A DNA stretch of 64,000 nucleotides, from assembly GCF_905171775.1 (NCBI RefSeq), contig NC_053492.1, positions 188,092,778 to 188,156,777 of the forward strand, read 5' to 3'. Made by a program: the position numbers and the translations under genes. The notes under the pieces were generated by a model. It saw nothing but the letters and a program-made list of their open reading frames with translations, had not been told where the DNA came from and ran no database searches. Positions 45,063-55,573 of the stretch are shown in pieces. How positions within the stretch are numbered: position 1 is the stretch's first letter; every line of letters begins with the position of its first letter. The DNA comes from Rana temporaria. Taxonomy: Eukaryota; Chordata; Amphibia; Anura; Ranidae.

Positions 45063-45333
45063 GGCCCCGTACACACGGCCGAGGAACTCGACGTGCCAAA
45101 CACATCGAGTTCCTCGGCCAGTTCAGCCCTGAAGCCGCCGAGGACCTCGGCGGGCCGAGTTCTCCCATAGAACAACGAGGAAATAGAGAACATGTTCTCT
45201 ATTTCCTCGCCGAGGTCCTCGTCGGCTTCCTCGGCCGAAAGTGTACACACGACCAGTTTCCTCGGCAGAATTCAGCCAGAAACTCGGTCGGAAGCTGAAT
45301 TCTGCCGAGGAAACTGGTCGTGTGTACGGGGCC
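45063..45333. mobile_element. Harbinger-type MITE (GGCCCCGTACACACGG)
   Basis: Ends GGCCCCGTACACACGGCCG / CGTGTGTACGGGGCC; flanks TGA (45060-45062) and TAA (45334-45336), a duplication with one change. GAGGAA/TTCCTC inverted repeats fill the interior. Confidence 0.8.
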
Positions 45334-45336
45334 TAA

Positions 45337-45640
45337 GCCTAAGCTGAAAATGTGGAATAGACTCCCTCAAGAACTAGTTCCGGCCAGCTTAGTAGATTGT
45401 TTAAAAAAAATCTGAGTGAATTTATAAATGCACAAGCAAATATTACTGGATATTTTTTTCCCTAGTGGAGCAAATTAGATCATGCTTTATTGTTTTTTTT
45501 GTTGCCTTCCTCTGGATCAAATGTGGGTATATAATTGTGTATAAGGAGGTTTTTTATTTGTTAGTTTTTTTTCCTATTGGTTGACATGGATGGACTTGTG
45601 TCTTTTTTCAACCTAATTATGCAACTATATTTGTAAAAAG
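45337..45640 (+). pseudogene. CR1-like LINE 3' end remnant
   Basis: KMWNRLPQELVPASLVDCLK at about 45346-45405, ending in a stop after KKI, is the C-terminal motif seen also at 5220-5402. The following non-coding tract (GTTGACATGGATGGACTTGT...CAACCTAATTATGCAAC) is typical of the 3' end of this frog LINE family. 5' truncated and dead. Confidence 0.6.
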
Positions 45641-45769
45641 ATCTCAAAACCTTTTTATTAAAGGAAATCACAGCTCACACTTTCATTTTTTAACATGAGC
45701 ATTGTAATGACAAAAATTACAATAGTTATTACTGACAATCCAATATAAGCTTACTGTCCTAGATTCTGA

Positions 45770-45805
45770 GTTAGGTCGGCTTATCTACTGATAAGCCGGC
45801 CTAAC
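45770..45805. repeat. Small palindrome, MITE relic
   Basis: AGTTAGGTCGGCTTATC pairs with GATAAGCCGGCCTAACT. Close copy of 40826-40860. Confidence 0.55.
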
Positions 45806-46025
45806 TCTTTCTGAATCTACCTATAAGTTCACAAACTTTAAGATCGTTTTAGACTAATATGAGTATGTTAGAAATAATTAAAATACAATGTGGTAATGAA
45901 TATATGATTTTACATTTTGAACATAGACATGCTTTAATAAATTACTATACAGCCAATGTGAAATGTGTTTAGGGCATTCTTACTACAGAAGAACTAACAA
46001 ATAGTATGGAATGTTTTTTTACCAG

Positions 46026-46163
46026 GATGAATTTAAGAAATACACAAAGAAAAAAGTGACATGGATACATGGATCAGATGTGTCCCATACTATATCTCAG
46101 CCTGATGATACATCACAAGAGAACTCCAAACTGAATACATTATTATGGAAGCCTGAGCAGAAG
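46026..46163 (+). CDS. ATP13A4: ATP13A4-like P5B ATPase, third coding exon
   Basis: After a TTTTTTTACCAG acceptor, 46 codons (phase 0) read DEFKKYTKKKVTWI and then a hydrophilic, Ser/Asp-rich linker ending in LLWKPEQK, followed by a GTGAGC donor. In ATP13A4/5 the exon after 'LLRTT' likewise starts 'DEFQ.Y..KKV'. The linker is variable in the family and precedes the first canonical transmembrane helices, which must lie in later exons outside this window. Joining the three exons gives a continuous 119-residue N-terminus without a stop. Intron 2 measures 13.2 kb. Confidence 0.85.
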
Positions 46164-46564
46164 GTGAGCAACTAAACACCACTTGTAGGCCTCATAAACA
46201 CTGGTTTCTTGTAAACACTATTTATCCTAACGGGGAAATCTGCGTTTTAAAACAGTTTAGGTAAGTTTAGCAGAGTTTAACAGAATTTGGAGTTTGGGAG
46301 TACATATATTTCATTGACCAGAACTTTTATTTATTATGGCCATTGAAATAAATAAATGCAGAAGTGCTAAATGTGCCCAGAGTTTATGCTCATTTATGAG
46401 TGTTTTTGCGTATTTACCAGTGTTCAGCGTTTTTTGTGGTGAAAATTCCCACTGCTATTTTAGGGCATTCAGAAAACAGCCTATAAACGCCTCTGCTGAT
46501 CAACCACTAAAAACGTCCATGTGTGCATGGACACATAGGATAACATAGAGTGAAGCTTATGGGC
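46164..46564. other. Intron 3, first part
   Basis: Nothing recognised. Confidence 0.5.
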
Positions 46565-46701
46565 AGAAAAAAATAATCCCCACTTGTGTACTCATGGTAA
46601 AAACATTTGCAATACATTTACTATAAGCAAATAAACCAATTTTGCAATAAATAATTAAAAAAACTCATTGTGTGAAATGATGTGAAATAAAGTGTGGATA
46701 A
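46565..46701 (-). repeat. Left half of the repeat split by the Ngaro element
   Basis: Matches the reverse complement of about 55400-55525 (shared AATCCCCACTTGT, ACATTTGCAATA, AAAAAAACTCATTGTGTGAA). Continues at 51716 after the Ngaro insertion. Confidence 0.8.
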
Positions 46702-46801
46702 GTGAGAAGGCTGGCCATTGGCTAGCCTGGGTTTGTGGGAGGAGCGTGGGGCTTCTTAGTCTCCCCCTCTTCTCCGAGCACTCGTCTGCGTCATTTCTGG
46801 T
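46702..46801 (+). repeat. Ngaro split direct repeat A1
   Basis: GTGAGAAGGCTGGCCATTGG and onward, about 100 bp at roughly 92% identity with 51460-51559. Confidence 0.85.
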
Positions 46802-47595
46802 CAGAGGTGCTGTCGACGTCATTTGCGGTTGTCAGGTGTCTTGTGGTAGTGGATGTGTGCAGGCAGCATGTCTTTCGGTGCCGGAGTTACAGTGGGTCTG
46901 TTTGCTTTACTGTCGGCCGCTCAGCGGGGATCGTTTGCACGGCTGACACGCTTCTTATTCCCCACTACAGGGCCAGCTTTACGGCAGCTTCGGGCGTTCT
47001 GTCAGTGGATCGGCTCGATCGTCTCAGGGCATTTTTTCTGTGGCAGCACTCACAGTGGTCGGTGCAGGTGGTCAGGGTTGCTGCATAATCGCTCAGGTAG
47101 GTACTGGTCTGTGGTTAGGTGTAGGGAGGGGGCTCTACACCCTTGGTCATGTCGCTACATCACTGTGCCTAGTTGTTCTGCTGCAGGGGTCACGGGTCTT
47201 AGGCACTAGGACCCTTACGAGCAGTGTCACATTCTTGCTGAGCTTTGTAGTCCCGTTGGCTAGTGACTTCGCGTGGCGTTGCTCTGGCATTTCCTCAGCT
47301 GTGTGGCCACGTCTAGCCCCGCACCTGGGCGGCCTCTCATCCTTCTGGAGGCCCGCATTTCAGGGGGGCAGGAGTTCTGGGTCAGGTGGCCGGGGGTTTG
47401 TGTTTTTTCCCCTTCTGGGTCTGCGGTACGTTATTGCAGGTCTTAGTCACATGGCACGGGGTGGGCTGGGCCCACTTGGGCCGGTCCTAGGTCACGTCCT
47501 TCCTGGGGGGGCTCAGGGGCATGGGGTCCAGGCCCAGGAAACGCCACAGGTCAGCTCTTGGCCGCATTCTACCACTCCACAGTCGCAAGTTCTTA

Positions 47596-48015
47596 GGCCT
47601 TGTACACACGGTCGGACCAAACCGATGTGACTGGTCCATCGGACCGTTTTTATCGGTTCACCGCTGAAGTGGCCTGATGGTCTGATGTGTGTACACACCA
47701 TCAGTTCAAAATCCGATCGGGTCAGAACGCGGTGACGTAAAACACACGATGTGCTGAAAAAAACAAAGTTCAATGCTTCCAAGCATGCGTCGACTTGATT
47801 CTGAGCATGCGCGGGTTTTGAACCGATGCTTTTCTGTACTAACTATCGGTTTGGACCGATCGGGCAGCGGTCCATCGGTTCGGTTTTGAAGCATGTTTTA
47901 ACATTTTGGACCGAAGGAAAACAAACCGATGGGCTATACACGCGGTCGGTTTGGATCGATGAAACTGAACCTCGGTCCATTCTCATCGGTTTTGTCCGAC
48001 CGTGTGTACGGGGCC
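47596..48015. mobile_element. Harbinger-type MITE inside the Ngaro element, TTA duplication
   Basis: Ends GGCCTTGTACACACGGTCGG / CCGACCGTGTGTACGGGGCC with TTA at 47593-47595 and 48016-48018. Close relative of 54685-55085 (shared AAACCGATG and GCATGCGTCGACTTGATTCT blocks). Confidence 0.85.
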
Positions 48016-48630
48016 TTAGGGTTGCTTCCATCGCAGAGTCACAATTCATTCTCCCACCACAGAGCACGTTCACTCTGGTCGGGTGGTGGTATCCAGTCGG
48101 TAGTTGTCGTTTTTATGTATTTGTCATGGTGTTTTCACAGGTGGATTTCGCTGTATCAGCAGCAGCAAGGAGTGTCTGTCTTCGTTTTCATTTCAGGGGT
48201 TTTAGTTAGGGACTTACATACCAGGATCTGTCACGTCTTTAGATCCGTACGGGCTGAGGTTTCGTTTTTAATTGGTTGTGGTTGCAATCGTCTGTACATT
48301 TATACGACATACGTCGCACGACACTTAAATGCCTATTTTTTGCCTACCACGGTCTGTAGGTACTAAGCCCTGAGTGTTTGTTTTTAATTACCTGTGCAGC
48401 GCCACAGGTTGCTCGGGCTCGCGCTACACTCACGCAGGTGGTCATGGTCATTCGTTTTTCTCATGCGCTATGTTCATGCGTTAGCAGCACCACACACTAG
48501 GTTTTTGGGGTGTTTTAGGTCGTCGGGTTGTTCAAACTCCTCTTTCCTACCCAATCCCAACCGCAGCCCTCCACCAGTGCTGAGCATGCATCCCTGCTCA
48601 CCTCACTGACTCAGATACACACTGTTTTAA

Positions 48631-49049
48631 AGGGGTTGTAAAGGAAAAAAATGTTTTTCAGAATAAGCATCCTTTACCTGCAGACATTCCTCTTTTCACT
48701 TCCTCATTGTTCGTTTTTGCTCAGAAGTTGCTCTATTTCTTCTCTGTTCTGTTCACTTCCTGCTTGTCTGATTGTTACTCACCATCACGAAGGGAGGCTT
48801 TACTGCGGCGGTCAGTGACGTGCTCGCCCCCTCCTGGGAACTACATCTGTGCGGCAATGTAGTTCTTACATGAACGAGGGCCGCAAACCAGGAAGTGAAT
48901 GAGAGAACAAACTAGAACGCCGGAGGTGATATAGATGAAGGAATTTAATAGGTATTTACTAGTTTTTTAACAGAATCATTACACTATTCTGTCTGTCTAC
49001 CTTGCAGACATTAATTTTAGGCAAAACATTTTTTTCCTTTACAACTCCT
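48631..49049. mobile_element. TTAA-flanked MITE inside the Ngaro element
   Basis: TTAA at 48627-48630 and 49050-49053; ends AGGGGTTGTAAAGG / CCTTTACAACTCCT. Sits 37 bp upstream of the gag-like start codon. Confidence 0.85.
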
Positions 49050-49086
49050 TTAAATACCCTCTGATCTTCGGTTCAACTATTACAGA

Positions 49087-49963
49087 ATGGATGCGTTGGA
49101 GGCCCGGCCGGCCAGTGTGGTGGTTCTGGCAGCTCCCTCGGGTCCTGGGCTATCGGGAATCCCTGCAGCCGTTACCGGTGGGCCTTTACCTCTGGCGGTT
49201 CCTTCTGTTTCTGGCATGGTTCCATCCGTTTCTCCTGCTCATTTCATCCCGGCTAATCTTAAAAACGATATCCTGGAAGGGAAGCACGTCAATCTGGCCT
49301 CTCTCCTCATTGCGTCACAGGACATGGTAGAGAATAAGGCATATGCTTGCGGGGAGGTCTCGGTGGTCCTCAGGTCCGGCGATCCCAGACTGAACCGAAA
49401 GCTCAGCATTGCCGAGTTTGTCCTTGCCTTCGGGATTTTCAGGGATGTTATTTGTGGGGTTAGTCCCACCAGGAGGGAGGAGTTAAACCTCTATCTGCAC
49501 AAAGTTGTGGATTTAGCCCACAAGTATGGCGGTAGCGCTTTCTACGATTACCACAGGTCCTTTTTGTCTAAAGTCGCTGCCATGTGGGCGCAGTTCCAGG
49601 TGGTCACATGCAGGAGTGTCATTGATACCAAATTATTCTGCAGGCATTTCGCTAGTCAGAAATCTCCTACATGTGCCACCTGTCAATCTGCTGCCCACAC
49701 CGCCAACTGGTGTCCTAATGTAGATTATCTGGGGGCGGTTGGGGACAACAGGCCAGGGTCGGGCGGACCTTCTTCGGGGCCTTCAGGCCTGGTGGACAAG
49801 CTCGGTAGACCCATCCACGTGTTTTGGCAAGTCGCAGCTCTGCAACAATTATAATTACACCACCTGTAATTACAACCGATGTAGGCTACTTCATGTCTGT
49901 GATAATTGTTTCAGAGCTCATACCAAGAACGCCTGCCCGGTCAAGCCCTCCGGTGCTTCCTGA
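49087..49963 (+). pseudogene. Ngaro gag-like protein, frameshifted
   Basis: A 255-codon frame (49087-49854) has the Ala/Pro/Gly-rich start and the central 'NLASLL...RKLSIAEFVLAF..F' and 'Y..Y...F..K' pattern seen in Ngaro gag proteins. It ends early. In another frame (to 49963) the expected cysteine cluster follows: CNNYNYTTCNYNRC...HVCDNCFRAHTKNAC. Joining the two needs one frameshift at about 49810-49835. The product would be the nucleocapsid-like RNA-binding protein. The frame break and the early stop suggest an inactive copy. Confidence 0.7.
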
Positions 49964-49972
49964 CTGAGCCGG

Positions 49973-50590
49973 GTGGCTGTCCCCCGGTTGGATTTCTGGT
50001 TGTCACACCACCCATCCCCGGCTCTCAGGCGGTTCTTGGTGGATGGGTTTGTGGAAGGTTTCCACAGGGGCCTGATCACCCTCCCGTTGCAGTCACACGA
50101 GTGTGCCAATTTGGTGTCTGCCACCACCAACGCTGAGTTAGTGGATGAGTTATTACGGGTGGAGTTCTCCAAGGGGTTTGTTATTGGGCCTTTTTTGTCC
50201 CCGCCTTTTGACATGTGGAGGGTGAGCCCCGTTGGGGTGGTCAGAGGAAAATTTTCTAATAAATACCATTTAATTTACGATCTGTCAGCTCCTCATTCTT
50301 CACCTGTGCCCAGTTTAAATCCCCTCATACCATCTGAGGAGTTCTCATTGAAGTATGCTTCCGTGGTCTCCGCCATCCAGCATATTCTGCTGTTAGGCGA
50401 GGGGTTATGGTTGTCCAAGGCGGACATCTCTGATGCCTTTAAGCTCCTCCCGATCATGCCATCACTTTGGCAGTGGTACGGCATCAAATGGCAGGAGCAG
50501 TTTTATTTCGCCACCAAGCTGACATTCGGGTCCAAGAGCAGCCCTTGGCCTTTTGACACATTTGCCTCGGCTCTTAATTCGGTTTTGTCT
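49973..50590 (+). pseudogene. Ngaro/DIRS reverse transcriptase, N-terminal half
   Basis: The frame includes the DIRS-order RT signatures RVSPVGVVRGKFSNKYHLIY with DLSAPH (fingers), LSKADISDAFKLLPI (motif A with the first catalytic Asp) and LTFGSKSSPWPFDTFA (motif B). Motif C (the Y-DD box) and everything after it up to the recombinase are absent; the sequence changes at about 50590 into the recombinase region. Since the palm lacks motif C, no RT activity is possible. Confidence 0.8.
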
Positions 50591-50639
50591 TTGCAGTTGG
50601 GGAGAGTCCGGCACAGCCACCCAGGGATCTCATCACTCT

Positions 50640-51297
50640 CACTGAGTTGTTCAGGGATCTGAACTTTCCCTTGGCTGCCCACAAGGTTAATGGGTTAATT
50701 TCTGGGTCGATGTTCCGGGGGTTGGCGGATTTGCTGTCACTGTCACCATTTGGGGTGGGTCCCAGCTTGGTCCTGGATGTGGCAGTGTTTCTCTGCTTCT
50801 TTGGGTTCCTTAGACCAGGGGAGGTGGCCAGGGCTGGACGCCACGCTCCGGTTCTCTGCAGGGGTGATCTCACCAGGTAGCCAGATCACTTCGCTTTACA
50901 GCTCCCCAATAACAAGAACTGTCAGGTGGGGCAGGGTTTCATCATCAAGTATTACAGTACCAACACTGCCTGGTGTCCGGTGAAGGTGTTGGATCGGCTC
51001 ATGTGTTTTTTGCCTGCGGCCCCTCCAGATAGCCCCTTGCTTCCCTTTCCTACGCTGGGCCTCTCCTCCACTCAGTTAATTTCCCATGTCAGGATTTTGA
51101 TTGGGAGGTTGGGGTTCAACCCTGGTAGGTTCTCAGGGCACTCCTTTAGGATTGACACAGCGTCCCCAGCTTCCAAGCATGGGGTCCCTGCTCATATCAT
51201 TAAGTACATGGGCCGCTGGCGATCTTCGTGTTTCAATCGTTATATCCCAGATGCCCACACAGAGGTTAAACGTGCTTTTGCAGTTCTGTTGGATTAA
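50640..51297 (+). pseudogene. Ngaro tyrosine recombinase, C-terminal catalytic part
   Basis: CFFGFLRPGEVARAG (about 50791-50840) has the first catalytic Arg. After a frameshift and stop near 50878, the frame 50926-51297 gives GHSFRIDTASPASKHGVPAH (His-x-x-Arg box), IKYMGRW and CFNRYIP with the nucleophilic Tyr. All four hallmark residues R, H, R and Y can be seen, but in two frames. In an active element this enzyme inserts the circular cDNA without target duplication. Confidence 0.8.
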
Positions 51298-51355
51298 GTG
51301 TTATCTTATTTGGTTGTCATTAAACTCTCTTACTGTACCTAGTTGGTGTCTCTTT

Positions 51356-51459
51356 TGCCCTCTTTTAAGCGTACTCTCACGGGCGACCATGGCACACCTC
51401 AGGTCGCTAGGGTTGGGGAGGGCTCTGGTACCTATCCAGTATTCAGGCTCCGATCACAA
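51356..51459 (+). repeat. Ngaro split direct repeat B1
   Basis: 104 bp from TGCCCTCTTTTAAGCG to CCGATCACAA, identical to 51612-51715 by eye. Confidence 0.9.
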
Positions 51460-51611
51460 GTGAGAAGGCTGGCCACTGGCTAGTCTGGGTCTGTGGGAGG
51501 AACGTGGGGCTTCTTAGTCTCCCCCTCTTCTCCCAGCACTCGTCAGCGTCATTTCCGAGTTCCCACCCACCCATGCGTTCCCCTCTCTTTTACCTATTCA
51601 TACATAGGGTA
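51460..51611 (+). repeat. Ngaro split direct repeat A2
   Basis: Starts GTGAGAAGGCTGGCCACTGG; its first 100 bp match A1 at 46702. It lies between B1 and B2 as required by the A1...B1A2B2 layout. Confidence 0.9.
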
Positions 51612-51715
51612 TGCCCTCTTTTAAGCGTACTCTCACGGGCGACCATGGCACACCTCAGGTCGCTAGGGTTGGGGAGGGCTCTGGTACCTATCCAGTATTC
51701 AGGCTCCGATCACAA
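51612..51715 (+). repeat. Ngaro split direct repeat B2, right terminus
   Basis: Identical to B1 over 104 bp. The next base (51716) resumes the interrupted target repeat. Confidence 0.9.
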
Positions 51716-51905
51716 ATACATAAATAAACATGTGTTATTCATAAATTCAATCATATCCTTGTATCTTCATACATACAGGATGTGATGATCAATCGTGCCA
51801 AGTGCTGTCTCTTTAAATAAAGTGTTGTCTTTTTAAATAAAGGTAGGGAAGAAGGAAGTAGAACGAATTTATAGTATGTAAGTAAGTACATCACACCACT
51901 CAGCA
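51716..51905 (-). repeat. Right half of the repeat split by the Ngaro element
   Basis: ATACATAAATAAAC, TATCCTTGTATCTTCATACA and GCCAAGTGCTGTCTCTTTAA match the reverse complement of about 55262-55399. Confidence 0.75.
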
Positions 51906-52058
51906 TAGCTTTTGATAACGCCCTGTGGGAGGGGAGAAATGCATAAGTTGACCGTGAGTGGTGTCGTTTCCAGCCAGTTAGATGCACATTGATGCAAACT
52001 TCCGGTTCGGCATTTTGCTTGCATTTCTTCATGCACAAGTTAATGTAACTGCTTTTAA

Positions 52059-54066
52059 CTTTGCCAATTATTTTAATCGATTGAAGACCAGCCGCCGCAG
52101 TTATACTGCGGCAGGTTGGCTCTCCTGGGCGAATCGCTGTCATTTTACGTCGGCCACTTTAAGAGCTCTAGGGGGCGCGCATGCGCCCACAGCGCAACAC
52201 CTGAGACGTTGTCCGCCGGCAACCTGTGATCGCATTACAGAGAGCCATGACAGAGATCTGTCAATGTAAACACACAGATCCCTGTTCTGACAGGGGAGGA
52301 GAGACAGATCTGCTGTTCCTAGTTTAGTGCCCTGCTACTGTTCATAGCTGGTGCTGCTGTAAATTTAGAGGGGGTCAGAGAGTTAGTTGCCTTGTTTATT
52401 TGGCTAAATTCAGGGCCTCTGTTCCAGATTAGGCTGTATTGTATGTGTCCACTGTCGTTGTCTGGGGAGCTGGTCCCACCCCGGTGGCAGCAGTAGGGTC
52501 AAGATATTGTGGATATTCTTCTCCGGCGGCCAATCAGTGGGGGTTGATCACCTCGCTCTGCATGCTGGGGAGGGTTACTTAGGGGGCAGACGCCATTGGT
52601 TTGGGGTTGTCGCCGACATCTGCCAGGGCAGTCGTCCCACCACCCCCGTGTGTGGCCCTCCTGGCCTGGGTGTGTGTTTCAGTGTTCCTGGCTCCGGGAC
52701 CACGTTGGTCTGGAGCAAATAATCTGCCTTGTGGGCTCAGTGGGTAGACTGAGTCTGCAGTTGCAGAGTTGTCCTGTGCTGTCCGTCCCGAGGGAGGAAG
52801 CCGACCGATGAAGAACCTTTCTGGGGGAATACTGAGCATGAGGCTGGTATCTCAGGAAAGGCCTATTGCTTAATCGAAGGACACATCGTTTCTGAGAGGC
52901 TGAATGATGGTCGCCTATCAGTCCTGAAATAAAACAAGCTGTTCAAGGGAGATCCGGGTGCTTAATCCAGTGTTGAGAAGGATTTTGGACCGAGAATATC
53001 TCCATCTTTGGGAAGGTCTGTGGCAGAGACTTTGCTAAAGTTCCGAGTGACACTCTGGCTGCTAGGCCGGTGGGAGCGGCCTATCCAGATGCACTATACC
53101 CACTCTGGCTAGAGTGGTGATGAAAGTTGTCGTTGAAAGCAGGACTGTTTCCGAAACCCAGTTATATGCCTGAATCCATTACCTACCGCTTCTTCTATCT
53201 TCTCACCTACTACCACTTTTTACCATTTTTACCCCGTTGGGTAATAAAGCACAGAAAAAGATACCTACAGTGTGGACATTGACTTTTTTTACAGCTCTTA
53301 TCCAGTACCCTAGATGGCGGAGAAACAGAGGTAACATGCCACCCAAATCAAACCAGCAGCTCCTTGGGGGGAAGTGCTACACTAGCGATTAGGAACAGCG
53401 ATGTGTCTCCTCCTTCAGCCAGTCCTATTCCTCCACAGTTAAAAACACCTCCCAGGGAACACATTTAACCCCTTTATCGCCCCCTAGTGTTGACCCCTTC
53501 CCTGTCAGTGTCATTTACACAGTAATCAGTGCATTTTTATAGCACTGATCGCTGTATAGATGTCAATAGTCCCAAAAATGTGTCAAAAGTGTCCGATCTG
53601 TCTGCTGCAATGTTGCATTCCTGCTAAAAATCGCAGTTTGCTGCCATTACTAGTAAAAAAAAATGTAATTAATCTATCCCCTATTTTGTAGACGCTATAA
53701 CTTTTGCGCAAACCAATCAATATGCGCTTTTTGCGATTTTTCTTACCAAAAATATGTAGAAGAATACATATCGGCCTAAACTGATGACATTTTTTTTTTT
53801 TAGATATTGATTATAGCAAAAACTAAAAAATATTGTTATTTTTTCAAAATTGTCGCTATTTTTTTGTTTATAACGCAGAAAATGTAAATGGCAGAGGTGA
53901 TCAAATACCACAAAATAAAAGCTCTATTTGTGGGGGAAAAAAGGACATCAATTTTGTTTGGATACATCGTTGCATGACTACGCATCGTCAGTTAAAGCAA
54001 CGCAGTGCCGTATCGCAACAAATGGCCTGGTCATTAAGGGGGCAAATTCCTCCAGTCCTTAAGTGG
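52059..54066. mobile_element. piggyBac-type non-autonomous element with nested LTR
   Basis: TTAA at 52055-52058 and 54067-54070. The right end ...CCTTAAGTGG is the inverted form of the left end of 12908-13883, and the interiors match in opposite orientation. Its left end is more diverged. Without the solo LTR (52323-53381 plus CTAG) its length is about 945 bp, like the 12908 copy. Confidence 0.75.
52323..53381 (+). mobile_element. Solo LTR nested in piggyBac element, CTAG duplication
   Basis: Diverged copy of the LTR at 25620-26725 with tips TTTAGTGC / GTGCTACA, an exact CTAG duplication at 52319-52322 and 53382-53385, and AATAAA at 53243-53248. It interrupts 52059-54066 and is therefore younger than that insertion. 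Confidence 0.8.
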
Positions 54067-54129
54067 TTAAACGGAATTACGCTATTTGGATATTTTTTGA
54101 CATCCTCTTTATGTTTTTATGAGTAAAAA

Positions 54130-54665
54130 TTACTGCGTCATAGCACATCACTGGGGAACATAACCAGCAAGTAGGACTACAGAGGCGGCAGCATTATAGA
54201 ACGTCCTTTATATTTGCCTGCAAGCGATTGAGTTCTCTTGGTTTAAAGTACGGAGTGTTTACCTTTAATATAGTATATAAGCAATTCTTTTGATCTATAT
54301 TTTGATACCTGTGCATCTGTGGGATTGTGGTTGCATGACATCTGCTTTTATAATTTGATGCTGTCATGCTGATTGTATTATCGTCAAGCTCCTGAAGAAG
54401 AGCTGATACGCGCAACATGTTGAGCAAGCTACAATATGCCTCAACCATAAGTATTTGGAACACTGTATACTCTTATTTAGGTTACATATTACTCTTACGT
54501 ATATATGCAATTTTTGTGTATTTAGGTGGTGTGAGTGCTTTGTAGGCAATTATTAGGTGATCTTTAAACAAATATATGTGCTTATGCTGTTTTAGATGTT
54601 GTTAAAATAAAATTAACTATGTTTCAAAGAAATCTGATGCGAATGGGTGTGCCTATAAAGTAAAT
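54130..54665 (+). mobile_element. Probable Penelope-like non-coding fragment
   Basis: Contains CTGAAGA at 54392-54398 followed by GATACGCGCAACATG, the same CTGANGA ... GAtACGCG layout as at 8155 but with no intact stem II. Coding sequence is absent. Confidence 0.35.
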
Positions 54666-54684
54666 TTTCAACAATGTACACTAA

Positions 54685-55085
54685 TGCCGCGTACACACGA
54701 TCGGTCAAACCGATGAGAACGGTCTGATGGACTGTTTTCATCGGACCAAACCGATCGTGTGTGGGCCCCATCGGTTATTTAACCATAGGTTAAAAAAAAG
54801 CAATCTTGTTTTAAATTTAACCGATAGAACAAAACCGATTGTTTGTAGGCACGTCCATCGGTTAAAAATCCAGGCATGCTCAGAATCAAGTCGACGCATG
54901 ATTGGAAGCATTGAACTTAATTTTTTTCAGCACGTCGTGTTTTACGTCACTGCGTTCTAAAACGATTGTTTTTTTAACCGATGGTGTGTAGGCACGACTG
55001 ACCATCAGTCAGCTTCATCGGTTAACCAATGAAAACAGTCAATCAGACCGTTCTCATCGGTTTGACCGATCGTGTGTATGCGGCA
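54685..55085. mobile_element. Harbinger-type MITE (TGCCGCGTACACACG), TAA duplication
   Basis: Ends TGCCGCGTACACACGATCGG / CCGATCGTGTGTATGCGGCA, TAA at 54682-54684 and 55086-55088. Interior shared with 47596-48015. Confidence 0.9.
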
Positions 55086-55261
55086 TAACTTTCCAAATAG
55101 CTAGGACGTTGGCACACATCTATCTGTGTAGCCACAGTGCCACCCTGTGGTGATACAAGTTATTTGATTTCAATTGATGGAGGACTACACGTTCCAGAAT
55201 ACCCAGGACAATACAAAGTGCATGTGATTCTTATAATATAGGAATCCACAGCAGTCGGTGA

Positions 55262-55525
55262 GGGAGTGGGGACACTAATGGGACACTTTATTTAAAGAGA
55301 CAGCACTTGGCACTTTAAAAATTGCAAAATTGATAATCACATTCTGCATGTATGAAGATACAAGGATATAGACTAATTTATCAATGTTTATTTATATATT
55401 TATCCATTCTTTATTTCATATAATTTCACACAATGAGTTTTTTTAATTGTTTATTGCAAAAGTGGTTTTATTGCTTATTGCAAATGTATTTACCGCGAGT
55501 AGACAAGTGGGGATTTTTTTTGTAT
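55262..55525 (+). repeat. Uninterrupted copy of the Ngaro target repeat
   Basis: Reverse complement of 46565-46701 joined to 51716-51905. The Ngaro insertion point corresponds to the bond between 55399 and 55400. The repeat family itself is unnamed to me. Confidence 0.8.
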
Positions 55526-55573
55526 GCATGAGGCCTTAGATGAATGCTTGCAGTCCTTGCTTTAAATTCCTGT

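Larger units (their letters stand above)
46702..51715 (+). mobile_element. Ngaro-like tyrosine-recombinase retrotransposon, defective
   Basis: Borders are set by the split direct repeats (A1 at 46702; B1, A2, B2 at the right end) and by an uninterrupted copy of the target repeat at 55399/55400 in inverted orientation. No target duplication is present, as expected for insertion by a tyrosine recombinase. Between the repeats lie a 5' non-coding region with two MITEs (47596-48015, 48631-49049), a gag-like frame, a partial RT and a tyrosine recombinase. RT palm motif C, RNase H and the N-terminal recombinase part are missing, and several frames are shifted, so this copy is not autonomous. Confidence 0.9.

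Noticed and set aside
46702..49086. Open frames in the Ngaro 5' region (for example 47040-47630) as an extra protein
   Set aside because: They run through a MITE that has its own TTA duplication and show no conserved motif.
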